Of a stretch of 64,000 nt of DNA, positions 48,457-57,433 are shown piece by piece. The notes under the pieces were generated by a model that worked only from the letters and a program-made list of their open reading frames with translations, did no database searches and had not been told where the DNA came from. The stretch is taken from positions 310,001 through 374,000 of the forward strand of contig NZ_PTIX01000004.1 in assembly GCF_002934265.1 (NCBI RefSeq), given 5' to 3'. Source of the DNA: Actinokineospora auranticolor (GTDB lineage Bacteria > Actinomycetota > Actinomycetes > Mycobacteriales > Pseudonocardiaceae). Each line of letters begins with the position of its first letter. The stretch's first letter is position 1. The translations under genes were made by a program, and so were the position numbers.

Positions 48457-48777
48457 TCAGTCGGATTCGGTGTCGATCCAGCGGAACTCGACCTGGCGAT
48501 TCCCGCCGAGCACGTGGGAGGCGGACTCGGCGGTGCGGAACTGGCCGCGGGTGCGGACGCCCTGGGCGTCGGGCATGCCGAAGAGCTCGACGTAGTCGTC
48601 GCCGGCGCCGTCGGCGATTTCCATGCCCCAGCCGAGGACGACGAAGTCCGTGGCCTGGCCTTCGGTGTCGCGTTGCACCTGGTAGACGGCGAATCGCCGG
48701 GGCGCGAAGTGCGCGGTGACCTCGGCGATTTGCCTGGTCAGCTCGTCTTCGGGGATGGGGGCGGCGGTGACCTGCAT
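48457..48777 (-). CDS. Hypothetical 106-residue protein
   Basis: A small soluble protein with an N-terminal helix (PEDELTRQIAEVTAHFAP) and a beta-rich remainder (FAVYQVQRDTEGQATDFVVL). CAGGAGG lies five bases before the ATG, so the start is firm and the longer frame to 48942 is not used. No family recognised. Divergent from the XRE regulator 147 bases away. Confidence 0.72.
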   Translation of the reverse strand: MQVTAAPIPEDELTRQIAEVTAHFAPRRFAVYQVQRDTEGQATDFVVLGWGMEIADGAGDDYVELFGMPDAQGVRTRGQFRTAESASHVLGGNRQVEFRWIDTESD

Positions 48778-48924
48778 CAAGACCTCCTGATTCGCAACGT
48801 TGCGATCGGACTTGGGCAGCATCGCATCTCGACGGGTCGGAGAACAATGGCGCCATCGAGTGAATGCATTCGGAGCTACGTTGCGAGACACTGACGCCGA
48901 CCAACCAAGATCGGGAGGATGGAC

Positions 48925-49773
48925 ATGGCTACCCCCAAGCAACCCACCGTCATCGGACGCGGGCTCGGCGGCGAACTGCGGATGCTGCGCGAGGCCAGGA
49001 AGATGAGTTGCAAGGAGGTCGCGAGCCAGTTGGGCTGGCAGGCGTCCAAGATTTCCCGGATGGAGACCGGCAAGCAGGGCATCAGGCCCGCCGACGTCGC
49101 GTCCCTACTCGTGATCTACCGGGTGATCGGAAAGGATCGCGAACGCCTGGTCAAGTTGGCCGAGCGCTCCGACGACATAGGGTACTGGGAGCATCAGACA
49201 GCTCTGTCCGATGAGTCCAAGACCCTCATGCGCATCGAGCGCGAGGCCACCGAGATCGTCAACTACGAGCCGCTGGTTCTTCCGGGGCTGGTGCAGACCG
49301 CTGACTACATTCGGGCGCTGATGCGAGCGGGGAACGTCCCTGCTGCGGATGTAGATTCCAGGGTCGCTGCTCGGTTGGCCCGCCAGGTGATCCTCACCAA
49401 GGATGTTCCGCCAGTCTTGCGGATGATCGTCGATGAGTTCGTGCTTCGTCGCGTGCTGGGCAGTCCGAAGGTGATGGCGCGGCAGCTCCGGCACATCTTG
49501 GAGGCAACTGAGCAGTCCACTACTACGGTGCAGGTGTTGCCCTTGTCGCTACATGGGCACTCAGGTCTGGATGGTTCGTTCGTGTTGATGGACTTTGAGC
49601 GGAACAAGCCGGTGGTCTACCTCGATCACAAGGTTTCCGGCCTCTTCCTGGAGGAAGAGGCTCACATCGAGTTCTTCCGTGCTGAGACCGATACTCTGGG
49701 TGGGCTGGCTCTGAGCCCCGCCAAGTCGGCGGAACTCGTTGCGACTATCGCACGAGAGCATGACCGAGAGTGA
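48925..49773 (+). CDS. XRE-family regulator with DUF5753 domain
   Basis: A 282-residue regulator. The N-terminal helix-turn-helix spans about 13-65 (LREARKMSCKEVASQLGWQA and SKISRMETGKQG); the rest is the DUF5753 sensor-like domain, with YEPLVLPGLVQTADYIRALM and the late VYLDHKVSGLFLEEE. The first ATG (48919) touches GGGAGG directly, so the ATG at 48925, six bases from it, is chosen. It precedes a DUF397 gene; such pairs are frequent in actinomycetes and often affect development or secondary metabolism. Confidence 0.92.
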   Translation: MATPKQPTVIGRGLGGELRMLREARKMSCKEVASQLGWQASKISRMETGKQGIRPADVASLLVIYRVIGKDRERLVKLAERSDDIGYWEHQTALSDESKTLMRIEREATEIVNYEPLVLPGLVQTADYIRALMRAGNVPAADVDSRVAARLARQVILTKDVPPVLRMIVDEFVLRRVLGSPKVMARQLRHILEATEQSTTTVQVLPLSLHGHSGLDGSFVLMDFERNKPVVYLDHKVSGLFLEEEAHIEFFRAETDTLGGLALSPAKSAELVATIAREHDRE

Positions 49774-49781
49774 GGAACCTG

Positions 49782-50021
49782 ATGGACGTGGTGGACCGGG
49801 CTTCGATGGTGTGGCGCAAGTCCAGCCGGAGCGGCACCAACGCGAACTGCGTGGAGGTCGGCTTCGTGTGGCGCAAGTCGAGTCGTAGTGGCTCCAACGC
49901 GCAGTGCGTCGAGGTTGGCCACGGGCCTGAGGTCACCGGTGTGCGGGACTCCAAGAACCCCGACGGCCCCATGCTGGCCTTCCCCGTCGCTTCGTTCGCG
50001 CAGGCCATCCGTACCCTCTAG
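49782..50021 (+). CDS. DUF397 protein with internal duplication
   Basis: A 79-residue DUF397 protein. The family motif WRKSSRSGTNANCVEVG is present twice (about 11-27 and 30-46, second copy WRKSSRSGSNAQCVEVG), followed once by the usual VRDSKNPDGPMLAF. The normal family length is about 60-65 residues. ATG 49782 follows GAGG; an alternative GTG at 49770 overlaps the regulator's stop as GTGA. Partner of the upstream XRE/DUF5753 protein. Confidence 0.88.
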   Translation: MDVVDRASMVWRKSSRSGTNANCVEVGFVWRKSSRSGSNAQCVEVGHGPEVTGVRDSKNPDGPMLAFPVASFAQAIRTL

Positions 50022-50023
50022 GC

Positions 50024-51373
50024 GTGAGTCTGGATGAACTGGATCAGGTCGAGGCGGAACTCGACACCCGCTGGCCGGAGACCAAGCTCGAACCGTCGTT
50101 GACCCGCATCGCCGCGCTCGCCGACCTGCTCGGCGAGCCGCACCGGGCGTACCCGGTCGTGCACATCGCGGGCACCAACGGCAAGACCTCGGTCACCCGC
50201 ATGATCGACGCCCTGCTCACCCGCATCGGGCTGCGCACCGGCCGGTTCACCAGCCCGCACCTGCAACTCGTCACCGAGCGCATCAGCCTCGACAACGCGC
50301 CCATCGACCCCACGCGCTACATCGAGGTCTACCGCGACATCGAGCCGTACATCGGCATGGTCGACTCAGGCTCCGACGTGCGGATGAGCAAGTTCGAGGT
50401 GCTCACCGCCATGGCCTACGCCGCGTTCGCCGACGCCCCCGTCGACGTCGCCGTGGTCGAGACCGGCATGGGCGGCGCGTGGGACGCCACCAACATCGCC
50501 GACGGCAAGATCGCGGTCATCACCCCCATCGGCATCGACCACGTCGAGTTCCTGGGGCCGGACATCCTCGGCATCGCCCGCGAGAAGGCCGGGATCATCA
50601 AGCAGGGCTCCATCGCCCTCATCGCCGAGCAGAACCCCGAGGTCGCCCGCGTCCTCCAGGAACGGGCCGTCGAGGTGGACGCCACTATCGCGCGCCAAGG
50701 CCTGGAGTTCGGCGTCCTGCGCCGCGACATCGCCGTCGGCGGCCAGGTCCTGTCCCTCCAGGGCCTCGGCGGCGTCTACGACGAGATCTTCCTGCCCCTC
50801 CACGGCGAGCACCAAGCCGCCAACGCCGCACTGGCCCTGGCCGCCGTCGAGGCCTTCTTCGGCGCGGGCGCCGATCGTCAACTCGACGTCGAAGCCATCC
50901 GCGAGGGCTTCGCCTCCGCCACCAGCCCGGGCCGCCTCGAACGGGTCCGCATGGCCCCCAGTGTCTTCGTTGACGCCGCCCACAACCCCCACGGCGCCGC
51001 AGCCCTAGCCAAAGCCCTCGACGACGAGTTCGGCTTCCGGCGGCTGGTGGGCGTAGTGGCGGTCATGGACGGTAAGGACGCGCCAGGCATCTTGTCCGCC
51101 TTGGAACCTGTGCTCACCGACGTCGTAGTGACGACGAACTCGTCCCCGCGCGCCATGGACCCGGACAGGCTCGCCGACATCGCCACCGACATCTACGGCG
51201 ACGAGCGCGTGATGGTCTACCCGAACCTGGTAGACGCCATCGAGGCCGCGACCCAACTGGCCGAAGAATCCGAAGAGCCCGACGAACCCCTATCCGGCGG
51301 TGGGGTAGTGGCTACCGGCTCCGTAGTGACGGCGGGCGAGGTCCGGGCCCTCTTCGGTAAGGACCCGGCATGA
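50024..51373 (+). CDS. folC: Folylpolyglutamate synthase / dihydrofolate synthase
   Basis: A 449-residue Mur-ligase-like enzyme that adds glutamate to dihydropteroate and folates. The ATP loop GTNGKTSV is at 50-57; ETGMGGAWDATN and FVDAAHNPHGA are further hallmarks. Starts two bases after the DUF397 stop, so it may be read through from the accessory genes. Its stop overlaps the next start as ATGA, coupling the DUF4233 gene. Confidence 0.96.
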   Translation: MSLDELDQVEAELDTRWPETKLEPSLTRIAALADLLGEPHRAYPVVHIAGTNGKTSVTRMIDALLTRIGLRTGRFTSPHLQLVTERISLDNAPIDPTRYIEVYRDIEPYIGMVDSGSDVRMSKFEVLTAMAYAAFADAPVDVAVVETGMGGAWDATNIADGKIAVITPIGIDHVEFLGPDILGIAREKAGIIKQGSIALIAEQNPEVARVLQERAVEVDATIARQGLEFGVLRRDIAVGGQVLSLQGLGGVYDEIFLPLHGEHQAANAALALAAVEAFFGAGADRQLDVEAIREGFASATSPGRLERVRMAPSVFVDAAHNPHGAAALAKALDDEFGFRRLVGVVAVMDGKDAPGILSALEPVLTDVVVTTNSSPRAMDPDRLADIATDIYGDERVMVYPNLVDAIEAATQLAEESEEPDEPLSGGGVVATGSVVTAGEVRALFGKDPA

Positions 51374-51732
51374 GCGCCCCAGACCCCATGAAGAGCTTCC
51401 GCGGTGTCATGTCGGCGCTGCTCATCCTGGAAGCCATCGTCGTCCTCTTGGCGCTCTTGGTCGTCACCAAGTCCGACATCGCGTCTTGGCGGATCTGGTC
51501 TGTCGTCGCCTTGGCCCTCGCAATGGTGTTGGCGTGCGCCTTCGTCAGCCGCCCTTGGGCGACCTGGATGGTGATCGCCCTACAGGTCCTCGCCATCGCA
51601 GGCTTCTTCGTGCTCACTGCTTTGGGCGTAGTAGGCGTTCTCTTCGCTCTTGCGTGGTCTTGGGCACTCTGGGCCCGCAACGACATCCGCAAACGCATGA
51701 CCCAGGGCACGCTGCCCAGCCAACAGCAGTAG
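51370..51732 (+). CDS. DUF4233 membrane protein, Rv2446c-like
   Basis: A 120-residue protein with four membrane helices (about 10-29, 37-58, 64-84, 87-105) and a conserved start MKSFRGVMSALLILEAIVVL. It follows folC with an ATGA overlap and precedes ndk, the order of Rv2447c-Rv2446c-Rv2445c, although ndk is inverted here. Function unknown. Confidence 0.88.
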   Translation: MSAPDPMKSFRGVMSALLILEAIVVLLALLVVTKSDIASWRIWSVVALALAMVLACAFVSRPWATWMVIALQVLAIAGFFVLTALGVVGVLFALAWSWALWARNDIRKRMTQGTLPSQQQ

Positions 51733-51740
51733 CGGGAACG

Positions 51741-51779
51741 CAAGAGGCCGCCCACGTCCAGGACGTGGGCGGCCTCTTG
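51741..51779. terminator. Bidirectional terminator between DUF4233 gene and ndk
   Basis: A 19-bp perfect inverted repeat (51741-51759, 51761-51779) centred on one base, five bases from the ndk stop. It serves both convergent genes. Confidence 0.8.
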
Positions 51780-51784
51780 TGGCT

Positions 51785-52195
51785 TTACAGGTTCGGGAAC
51801 CAGATCTTGATCTCGCGCTCGGCGGACTCCGGGGAGTCGGAGCCGTGCACGAGGTTGTACTGGACCTCCAGGCCGAAGTCACCGCGGATGGTGCCCGGGG
51901 TGGCCTTGTCGACCGGGTCGGTGCCGCCGGCGAGCTGGCGGAACGCCGAGATGGCGCGGGGGCCCTCGACGACGAGCGCCACTACGGCGCCACCGGTGAT
52001 GAACTCCAGCAGCGACTCGAAGAACGGCTTGCCGTCGTGCTCGGCGTAGTGCTGCTCGGCCACGGCCCGCTCGACCGAGCGCAGCTCCAGTGCCGCCAGG
52101 GTCAGACCCTTGCGCTCGATGCGGGAGATGACCTCGCCGACCAGCCCGCGCTGCACGCCGTCGGGCTTGACCAGGACCAGGGTGCGCTCGCTCAC
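51785..52195 (-). CDS. ndk: Nucleoside diphosphate kinase
   Basis: A 136-residue Ndk, the normal length. [18 protein letters not shown] opens the fold and the phosphorylated His117 lies in NLVHGSDS. It balances nucleoside triphosphates. GTG start at 52195 gives the conserved [13 protein letters not shown]. It is on the opposite strand from folC, unlike in mycobacteria. Confidence 0.97.
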   Translation of the reverse strand: MSERTLVLVKPDGVQRGLVGEVISRIERKGLTLAALELRSVERAVAEQHYAEHDGKPFFESLLEFITGGAVVALVVEGPRAISAFRQLAGGTDPVDKATPGTIRGDFGLEVQYNLVHGSDSPESAEREIKIWFPNL

Positions 52196-52340
52196 GGCTG
52201 TCGCAACTCCATTCACGGGGGAGGGATTGGCACGCCGTGCATGACCACGAGCGTGTGAGCAGGGTAACCCGACCGGGGGCACGCCCCCGCACCAGCCACC
52301 CGCCCGAAATACGTGAGCACCGCTGTCTAGATCGCGTAGT

Positions 52341-52374
52341 GGCTCCGGTCTCGCCGCTCGGCAAGACCGGAGCC
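52341..52374 (-). terminator. Hairpin after phoD
   Basis: Eleven-bp stem GGCTCCGGTCT/AGACCGGAGCC (52341-52351, 52364-52374), eight bases past the phoD stop. Confidence 0.55.
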
Positions 52375-52381
52375 GCAACAC

Positions 52382-53914
52382 CTATCGGCTCGGGTTGAGC
52401 GTCTTGGACCAGAGGGAGGTGCCCTTGCCATCACGCAGGTACACCGTCAGGTCGCCACTACGGCCGTCGACCTGCACCTCACCGAAGTGCTGGAACCCGG
52501 CCAGCGGCGAGGTGTTCGCCGCAGGCGGCGCGTGCACGAACACGGCCTCTGGGCCGAACGTCGGGTCGAGGTTGTTCGGACCGAACGCCCCCGCGTGCAG
52601 CGGGCCGGACACGAACTCCCAGAACGGGTCGAAGTCGCCTACCGCCGCGCGGTCGGGCGAGTAGTGGTGCGCGGCGGTGTAGTGCACGTCCGCCGTCAAC
52701 CACACCACGTTGCGCACCCGGCGGCGAGCGAGGGTCCGCAGGACCCAGGCGAGCTCGTGCTCACGGCCCGCGGGCGCGCCCGGCAGACCGTTGGCCACGC
52801 CCTCGATGTCCTTGCCGTCCGGCACGACCAGGCCGATCGGCAGGTCGTTCGCCACGATCTTCCACGTCGCCCGGCTGCGCGCGAGGCCGTCGACCAGCCA
52901 CCTGGCCTGGCGGTCGCCGAGGATGTGACCGGGCTTGGTCTGGTCGGCGGTGTTGGCGTCCTTGTACGTGCGCATGTCGAGGACGAACACCTCGACGTGC
53001 TTGCCGTACGCGAAGCTGCGGTAGATGCGACCGTCCTCCGCGCGGCGGCGGTCGATCGGCTGCCACTCGTGGAACGCCTGGGAGGCGCGGGCGGCCAGGA
53101 CGTCGACGCGCTTCTCGGTGTACTGGGGGAGGTCGAGGATCTCGCCGGGGTACCAGTTGTTGGTGACCTCGTGGTCGTCCCACTGCACGATCGACGGGAC
53201 GCGCGCGGCGAAGGCGCGGACGTTGTCGTCGAGCAGGTTGTAGGCGAACTGCCCCCGGTACTCGGTCAGCGTCTCGGCGACCTTGGACTTCTCAGGGGTG
53301 ACGATGTTCCGCCACACGCGACCGTCGGGGAGCGTGACGGTCGGCTGCATGGGGCCGTCGGCGTAGACGGTGTCGCCGGAGTGCAGGAAGAAGTCGGGGC
53401 GGCGGGCGAGCATGGCGGCGTAGGCGGTCATGCCACCGGTGTCGGGGTTGATGCCCCAGCCCTGGCCCGCGACGTCGCCGGACCAGGTGAACCGCACGTC
53501 CGAGCGGCCGACGGGGGCGGTGCGGAAGGAGCCGACCAGGGGAGCGCTGGTGGCACGCCCGTCCAGGTCCTCGGCGCGGACGCGGTAGTGCACCTCCTGA
53601 CCGGCGGGCAGGCCGGTCAACCGGAGGCGGCCGGTGCCGTCGGTGTCCGGGCTGAGCACCGGCCCCCGCAAACACCGCGCGTGGCGGAAGGACGGGTCGC
53701 GCGAGACCTCGACGAGCATCCGCGACGGCCGGTCCGCCCGCGTCCAGACGAGCGCGCCGTCGCTGGTCACGTCACCGGTCTGCACGCCGTGGGTCAGCAC
53801 CGGCCGCGCCTTGCCCCGGGCGAACGCGACCCCGGGCAGCGCCAACCCGGCCGCCACCGCCCCGGCGCCAACCCCGCCAACACGCAACAGAGCCCTACGA
53901 TTCAGTTCGGTCAT
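52382..53914 (-). CDS. phoD: Tat-exported alkaline phosphatase D
   Basis: A 510-residue secreted phosphodiesterase/phosphatase. The twin-Arg signal [20 protein letters not shown] (5-24) ends near AFA; a PhoD N-terminal domain ([20 protein letters not shown]) and the catalytic domain follow, with metal-binding motifs [22 protein letters not shown] and [16 protein letters not shown]. It releases phosphate outside the cell using Ca/Fe. The PHO regulator site was not identified. Confidence 0.94.
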   Translation of the reverse strand: MTELNRRALLRVGGVGAGAVAAGLALPGVAFARGKARPVLTHGVQTGDVTSDGALVWTRADRPSRMLVEVSRDPSFRHARCLRGPVLSPDTDGTGRLRLTGLPAGQEVHYRVRAEDLDGRATSAPLVGSFRTAPVGRSDVRFTWSGDVAGQGWGINPDTGGMTAYAAMLARRPDFFLHSGDTVYADGPMQPTVTLPDGRVWRNIVTPEKSKVAETLTEYRGQFAYNLLDDNVRAFAARVPSIVQWDDHEVTNNWYPGEILDLPQYTEKRVDVLAARASQAFHEWQPIDRRRAEDGRIYRSFAYGKHVEVFVLDMRTYKDANTADQTKPGHILGDRQARWLVDGLARSRATWKIVANDLPIGLVVPDGKDIEGVANGLPGAPAGREHELAWVLRTLARRRVRNVVWLTADVHYTAAHHYSPDRAAVGDFDPFWEFVSGPLHAGAFGPNNLDPTFGPEAVFVHAPPAANTSPLAGFQHFGEVQVDGRSGDLTVYLRDGKGTSLWSKTLNPSR

Positions 53915-54803
53915 GGCCGCTTTCTAACCCCCCGACCCCGTCTCCGGACCAACCCGAGTTGACCAGCGGATGACGCTTGCGCCACCGCTCACCCGGCCAC
54001 GGTCCAGGTTGATCAACCGCATGGCCCGATCACCAGCAGAGCCGGGGCCGGACATCCGGGTGTCGTCGACCGCCAGGCCGGGAGGTCGCTTCCGGTTCTC
54101 GATCAGCCCTGGTGGACCAGCCGCTCGGGCGCCGAGCCGGTGTCCTACCAGGCTCTCGCCGGCTTGCCCGCCGCTGTTCGGAACACGCCATCCCGGTTGC
54201 CGTCCGCGGGCGAGGTGGTCTCCGACCCCTTGTCCAAGACCAGGTACCGGTCCGAGCCGCCGTCGGTGTGGAACCGGTACCTGGCCTCGGACTCGTTCTC
54301 GTTCCTTGTGCGAGTGCACCAGTGCCGCCACCGCGATCGCCTCTATGGCTCGCGGTGATCCTCGTTTGCCGCAGGTGGGATTGGTTCTCCCACCGTGACA
54401 CCTCGTTGGCCGCTGCGTGGGCTTCGCGGTAGGAATCGCGCCTCGGCCAGTTCGTGTTCGAGCAGGGCGAGGTCTTCCCGATATCGATCCAGTTGCCATT
54501 CTTGATCCCCGACTTCACGTCCGCCGCCCGGGCAAGACGTTCGTAGCCGCTCACGATTGCCTCCGCCACGGGAACGGGGACTCCTCGCCGAAGGCTTCAT
54601 CGTCGGTGTCAGTGCGCTGAGCGGGCCTCGTCGAGCACGACAGGGCGGTCGGCCTGGCCCGCTGCTCCGCTCGCCTATTTGATCACGTGCAACTCCACGT
54701 CACCGAGCCGTCACCCCGCACTGTACGGATGGCTCGGACTCGTGCTTGGCCCCTGTGGATAACTTTTTCCGCTTTGTCGGTCCCTCCGGATACTGTCGCC
54801 CCC
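53915..54803. other. Gene-poor region (0.9 kb), degenerate
   Basis: Only broken frames are visible. On the minus strand MAEAIVSGYERLARAADVKS (from 54569) and QLDRYREDLALLEHELAEA (about 54484-54430) lie in different frames and read like parts of one protein split by a frameshift. A perfect DnaA-box 9-mer (TGTGGATAA, 54754-54762) and a TACTGT hexamer (54791-54796) before the ABC gene are near the right end. Confidence 0.45.
54430..54569 (-). pseudogene. Possible frameshifted gene remnant
   Basis: Start-like MAEAIVSGYERLARAADV in one frame continues as a helical, charged DRYREDLALLEHELAEARFL in another frame. Together they resemble a short helical protein. No ribosome site and no clear C-terminal end. 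Low confidence. Confidence 0.25.
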
Positions 54804-55733
54804 GTGGGGACCAGCACCGAATCACTCGTATCCGCCAGGGGACTGGCCAAGCGCTTCGGCGACTTCGACGCCGTGCGCGGCATCGACCTCGACGTGCGTC
54901 CCGGTGAGGCCTTCGGCTTCCTCGGGCCGAACGGCGCGGGCAAGTCGTCGACCATGCGCATGATCGCGTGCGTCTCGCCGCGCACCGGGGGCGAGTTGAC
55001 CGTGCTCGGCATGGACCCGAGTCGCGACGGGCCCGCCATCCGGGGGCGGCTCGGCGTGGTCCCGCAGCAGGACAACCTCGACACCGAACTCACTGTCCGG
55101 GAGAACCTGCACGTCTACGGGCGCTACTTCGGCCTGTCCAAGGCGCACGTCCGCGCCAAGGCCACCGAGCTGATCGAGTTCGCCCAGCTCGCCGACCGCT
55201 CCGACGCCGAGGTCGAAACGCTCTCCGGTGGGATGAAGCGGCGCCTCACCATCGCCCGATCGCTGATCAACGACCCCGAGCTGCTGCTCCTCGACGAGCC
55301 CACCACCGGCCTCGACCCGCAGGCCAGGCACCTGCTCTGGGACCGCCTCTTCCGGCTCAAGCAGCAAGGCGTCACCCTCATCGTGACCACTCATTACATG
55401 GACGAAGCCGAGCAGTTGTGCGACCGGCTCGTGGTCATGGACGCGGGCCGAATCGTCGCGGAGGGCAGCCCGGCCGAGCTGATCGCCCAGCACTCCACCC
55501 GCGAGGTGCTGGAGCTGCGGTTCGCGGCGGGCACCCAGGACGAGCAAGCCGTCGAGGGGCTGGCCGAGCGGGTGGAGGTGCTGCCCGACCGCCTCCTGCT
55601 CTACACCACCGACGGCGAGGCGTCCTTGGCCGCCGTCCACCGGCGCGGCCTCACCCCCGTCTCCAGCCTGGTCCGGCGCAGCACGCTGGAGGACGTCTTC
55701 CTCCGCCTCACCGGCCGGACGCTGGTGGACTGA
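54804..55733 (+). CDS. ABC transporter ATP-binding protein, DrrA/NodI type
   Basis: A 309-residue ABC ATPase. Walker A GPNGAGKS is at 41-48, Q-loop VVPQQDNLD near 86-94, signature LSGGMKRR at 140-147, Walker B LLLLDEPT at about 159-166 and H-loop TTHYMDEAEQ. The C-terminal domain is of the drug-exporter type. GTG start with TACTGT eight bases upstream. Together with two permeases downstream it forms an ABC-2 exporter, perhaps for a drug, lipid or polysaccharide. Confidence 0.94.
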   Translation: MGTSTESLVSARGLAKRFGDFDAVRGIDLDVRPGEAFGFLGPNGAGKSSTMRMIACVSPRTGGELTVLGMDPSRDGPAIRGRLGVVPQQDNLDTELTVRENLHVYGRYFGLSKAHVRAKATELIEFAQLADRSDAEVETLSGGMKRRLTIARSLINDPELLLLDEPTTGLDPQARHLLWDRLFRLKQQGVTLIVTTHYMDEAEQLCDRLVVMDAGRIVAEGSPAELIAQHSTREVLELRFAAGTQDEQAVEGLAERVEVLPDRLLLYTTDGEASLAAVHRRGLTPVSSLVRRSTLEDVFLRLTGRTLVD

Positions 55734-56521
55734 TGCCGACCGCGATCACCACCCCGCGCGCCATCCGGCTCGTCGTCGAGGGCCAGTGGACCTGGTACCG
55801 CCGCAGCTGGCGGGCGTCCGTCGTCTCCAGCGTCCTGCAGCCCGTCCTCTACCTGCTGGCCCTCGGCATCGGCGTCGGCACCCAGATCCGGCCCGGTGGC
55901 GCGACCGGCGACCTGCCCTACCTGCAGTACCTCGCGCCCGCGCTGGTCGTGGCCAGCGCGGTGCAGACGGCCGCCTTCGAGTCGACCTTCCCGGTGCTGT
56001 CGGCGTTCAAGTGGCAACGCACGTACCACGGCATCGCCGCCACCCCGGTCAGCGCGACCCAGGTCGCCCTCGGCCAGCTCGCCTGGGTCGCGCTGCGGAT
56101 CAGCGTCTCCGCCGCCGCGTTCCTGGTGGTCGCGGGTCTCTTAGGCGCGTTGACCAGCATCGGGGCTGTGCTGTCGCTGGTCGTCGCGACCCTCACCGCG
56201 GTGGCGTTCGCCGCGCCGGTGATCGCGTACTCGGCCACCATCGAGACCGAGGGGCAGCAGTTCAGCGTCATCTTCCGCTTCATCGTGATGCCGATGACGA
56301 TGTTCTCCGGCACGTTCTTCCCGGTCGAGCAGCTGCCCGAGTGGGTGCGCCCGCTGGTCTGGCTCACCCCGCTCTGGCATGGCACCGAGCTGTCCCGCGC
56401 CGTCGCCTTCAGCACGTGGGAGGCGTTGGGCGCCCTCGGTCACCTGGCGTTCCTGCTCGCCATGCTGGCCGTCGGCACGCACTTGGCCGTCCGCAACTTC
56501 AACCGCAGGTTGGCTATCTAG
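55733..56521 (+). CDS. ABC-2 type permease 1
   Basis: A 262-residue integral membrane protein with six hydrophobic segments and the ABC-2 signature in FIVMPMTMFSGTFFPVEQLPEWVRPLVWL (about 180-208). The N-terminus (RLVVEGQWTWYRRSWRA) is a typical cytoplasmic helix. Its ATG shares one base with the stop of the ATPase gene, indicating coupled translation. Pairs with permease 2. Confidence 0.92.
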   Translation: MPTAITTPRAIRLVVEGQWTWYRRSWRASVVSSVLQPVLYLLALGIGVGTQIRPGGATGDLPYLQYLAPALVVASAVQTAAFESTFPVLSAFKWQRTYHGIAATPVSATQVALGQLAWVALRISVSAAAFLVVAGLLGALTSIGAVLSLVVATLTAVAFAAPVIAYSATIETEGQQFSVIFRFIVMPMTMFSGTFFPVEQLPEWVRPLVWLTPLWHGTELSRAVAFSTWEALGALGHLAFLLAMLAVGTHLAVRNFNRRLAI

Positions 56522-57361
56522 ATGACCACCACCGCACCCGAGACCCGGGTCCCCGAGCGCGTCGGCGTGCTGTTCCGCGTGTTGCCCACGGGCATGTACG
56601 CGGGCAGGCCCAGCGCCGTGCTGGAACGCTCGTTCCTGGTCAACCGGCGCACCTGGCTGGCCGTGGTGTCCGGGTTCTTCGAGCCGCTGTTCTTCCTGTT
56701 CGGCCTCGGCTACGGCTTCGGCGCCCTGATCGGCGACGTCACGGGACCGGGCGGCGAGCACATCAGCTACGTCGCCTTCGTCGCGCCCGCGCTGCTGGCC
56801 GCCTCGGCCATGAACGGCGCGGTCACCGACGCCACCTTCAACATCTTCTTCCGCTTCAAGTACGCCCGCACCTACGACGCCATGCTCGCCACCCCGCTGG
56901 GCCCGCTCGACGTGGCCATCGGCGAGATCACGTGGGCGCTGATCCGCGGTGCCCTCTACTCGGCGGGCTTCCTCGCGGTCATGCTCGGCATGGGGTTGCT
57001 GACCTCGCCGTGGGCGGTGCTCGCGCTCCCGGCCGCGGTCTTCGTAGCGGTCGCGTTCGCGGCGGTCGGCATGGCCTGCACGACCTTCATGCGGTCGTGG
57101 CAGGACTTCGACCTGGTGAACCTCGCCGTGATGCCGATGTTCCTGTTCTCCACCACCTTCTTTCCGTTATCGGTGTACCCGCCCGCACTGCGGGTGGTCG
57201 TGCAGTGCTTCCCGCTCTACCACGCGGTGGAGATCATGCGCGGGTTGTGCACCGGCTTCGTCGGCCTAGCGATGCTGGGGCACCTCGCGTACTTCGTGCT
57301 GATGGCCGCCGTCGGGCTCGTGGTCGCGGCGCGCAGGCTGGGCAAGCTCCTGCTGGCGTGA
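56522..57361 (+). CDS. ABC-2 type permease 2
   Basis: A 279-residue ABC-2 permease, starting immediately after the stop of permease 1. Six hydrophobic segments; the signature LAVMPMFLFSTTFFPLSVYP is near 200-219. It resembles NodJ/DrrB-type subunits. The two different permeases probably form a heterodimer with two copies of the ATPase. Confidence 0.92.
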   Translation: MTTTAPETRVPERVGVLFRVLPTGMYAGRPSAVLERSFLVNRRTWLAVVSGFFEPLFFLFGLGYGFGALIGDVTGPGGEHISYVAFVAPALLAASAMNGAVTDATFNIFFRFKYARTYDAMLATPLGPLDVAIGEITWALIRGALYSAGFLAVMLGMGLLTSPWAVLALPAAVFVAVAFAAVGMACTTFMRSWQDFDLVNLAVMPMFLFSTTFFPLSVYPPALRVVVQCFPLYHAVEIMRGLCTGFVGLAMLGHLAYFVLMAAVGLVVAARRLGKLLLA

Positions 57362-57433
57362 TGGCGGCGGCGAGCACCTGACCGGCAGTGGCCCGTCCGA
57401 TACGCCGAGAGTGACGGGTTACCCTGGTTCGTT

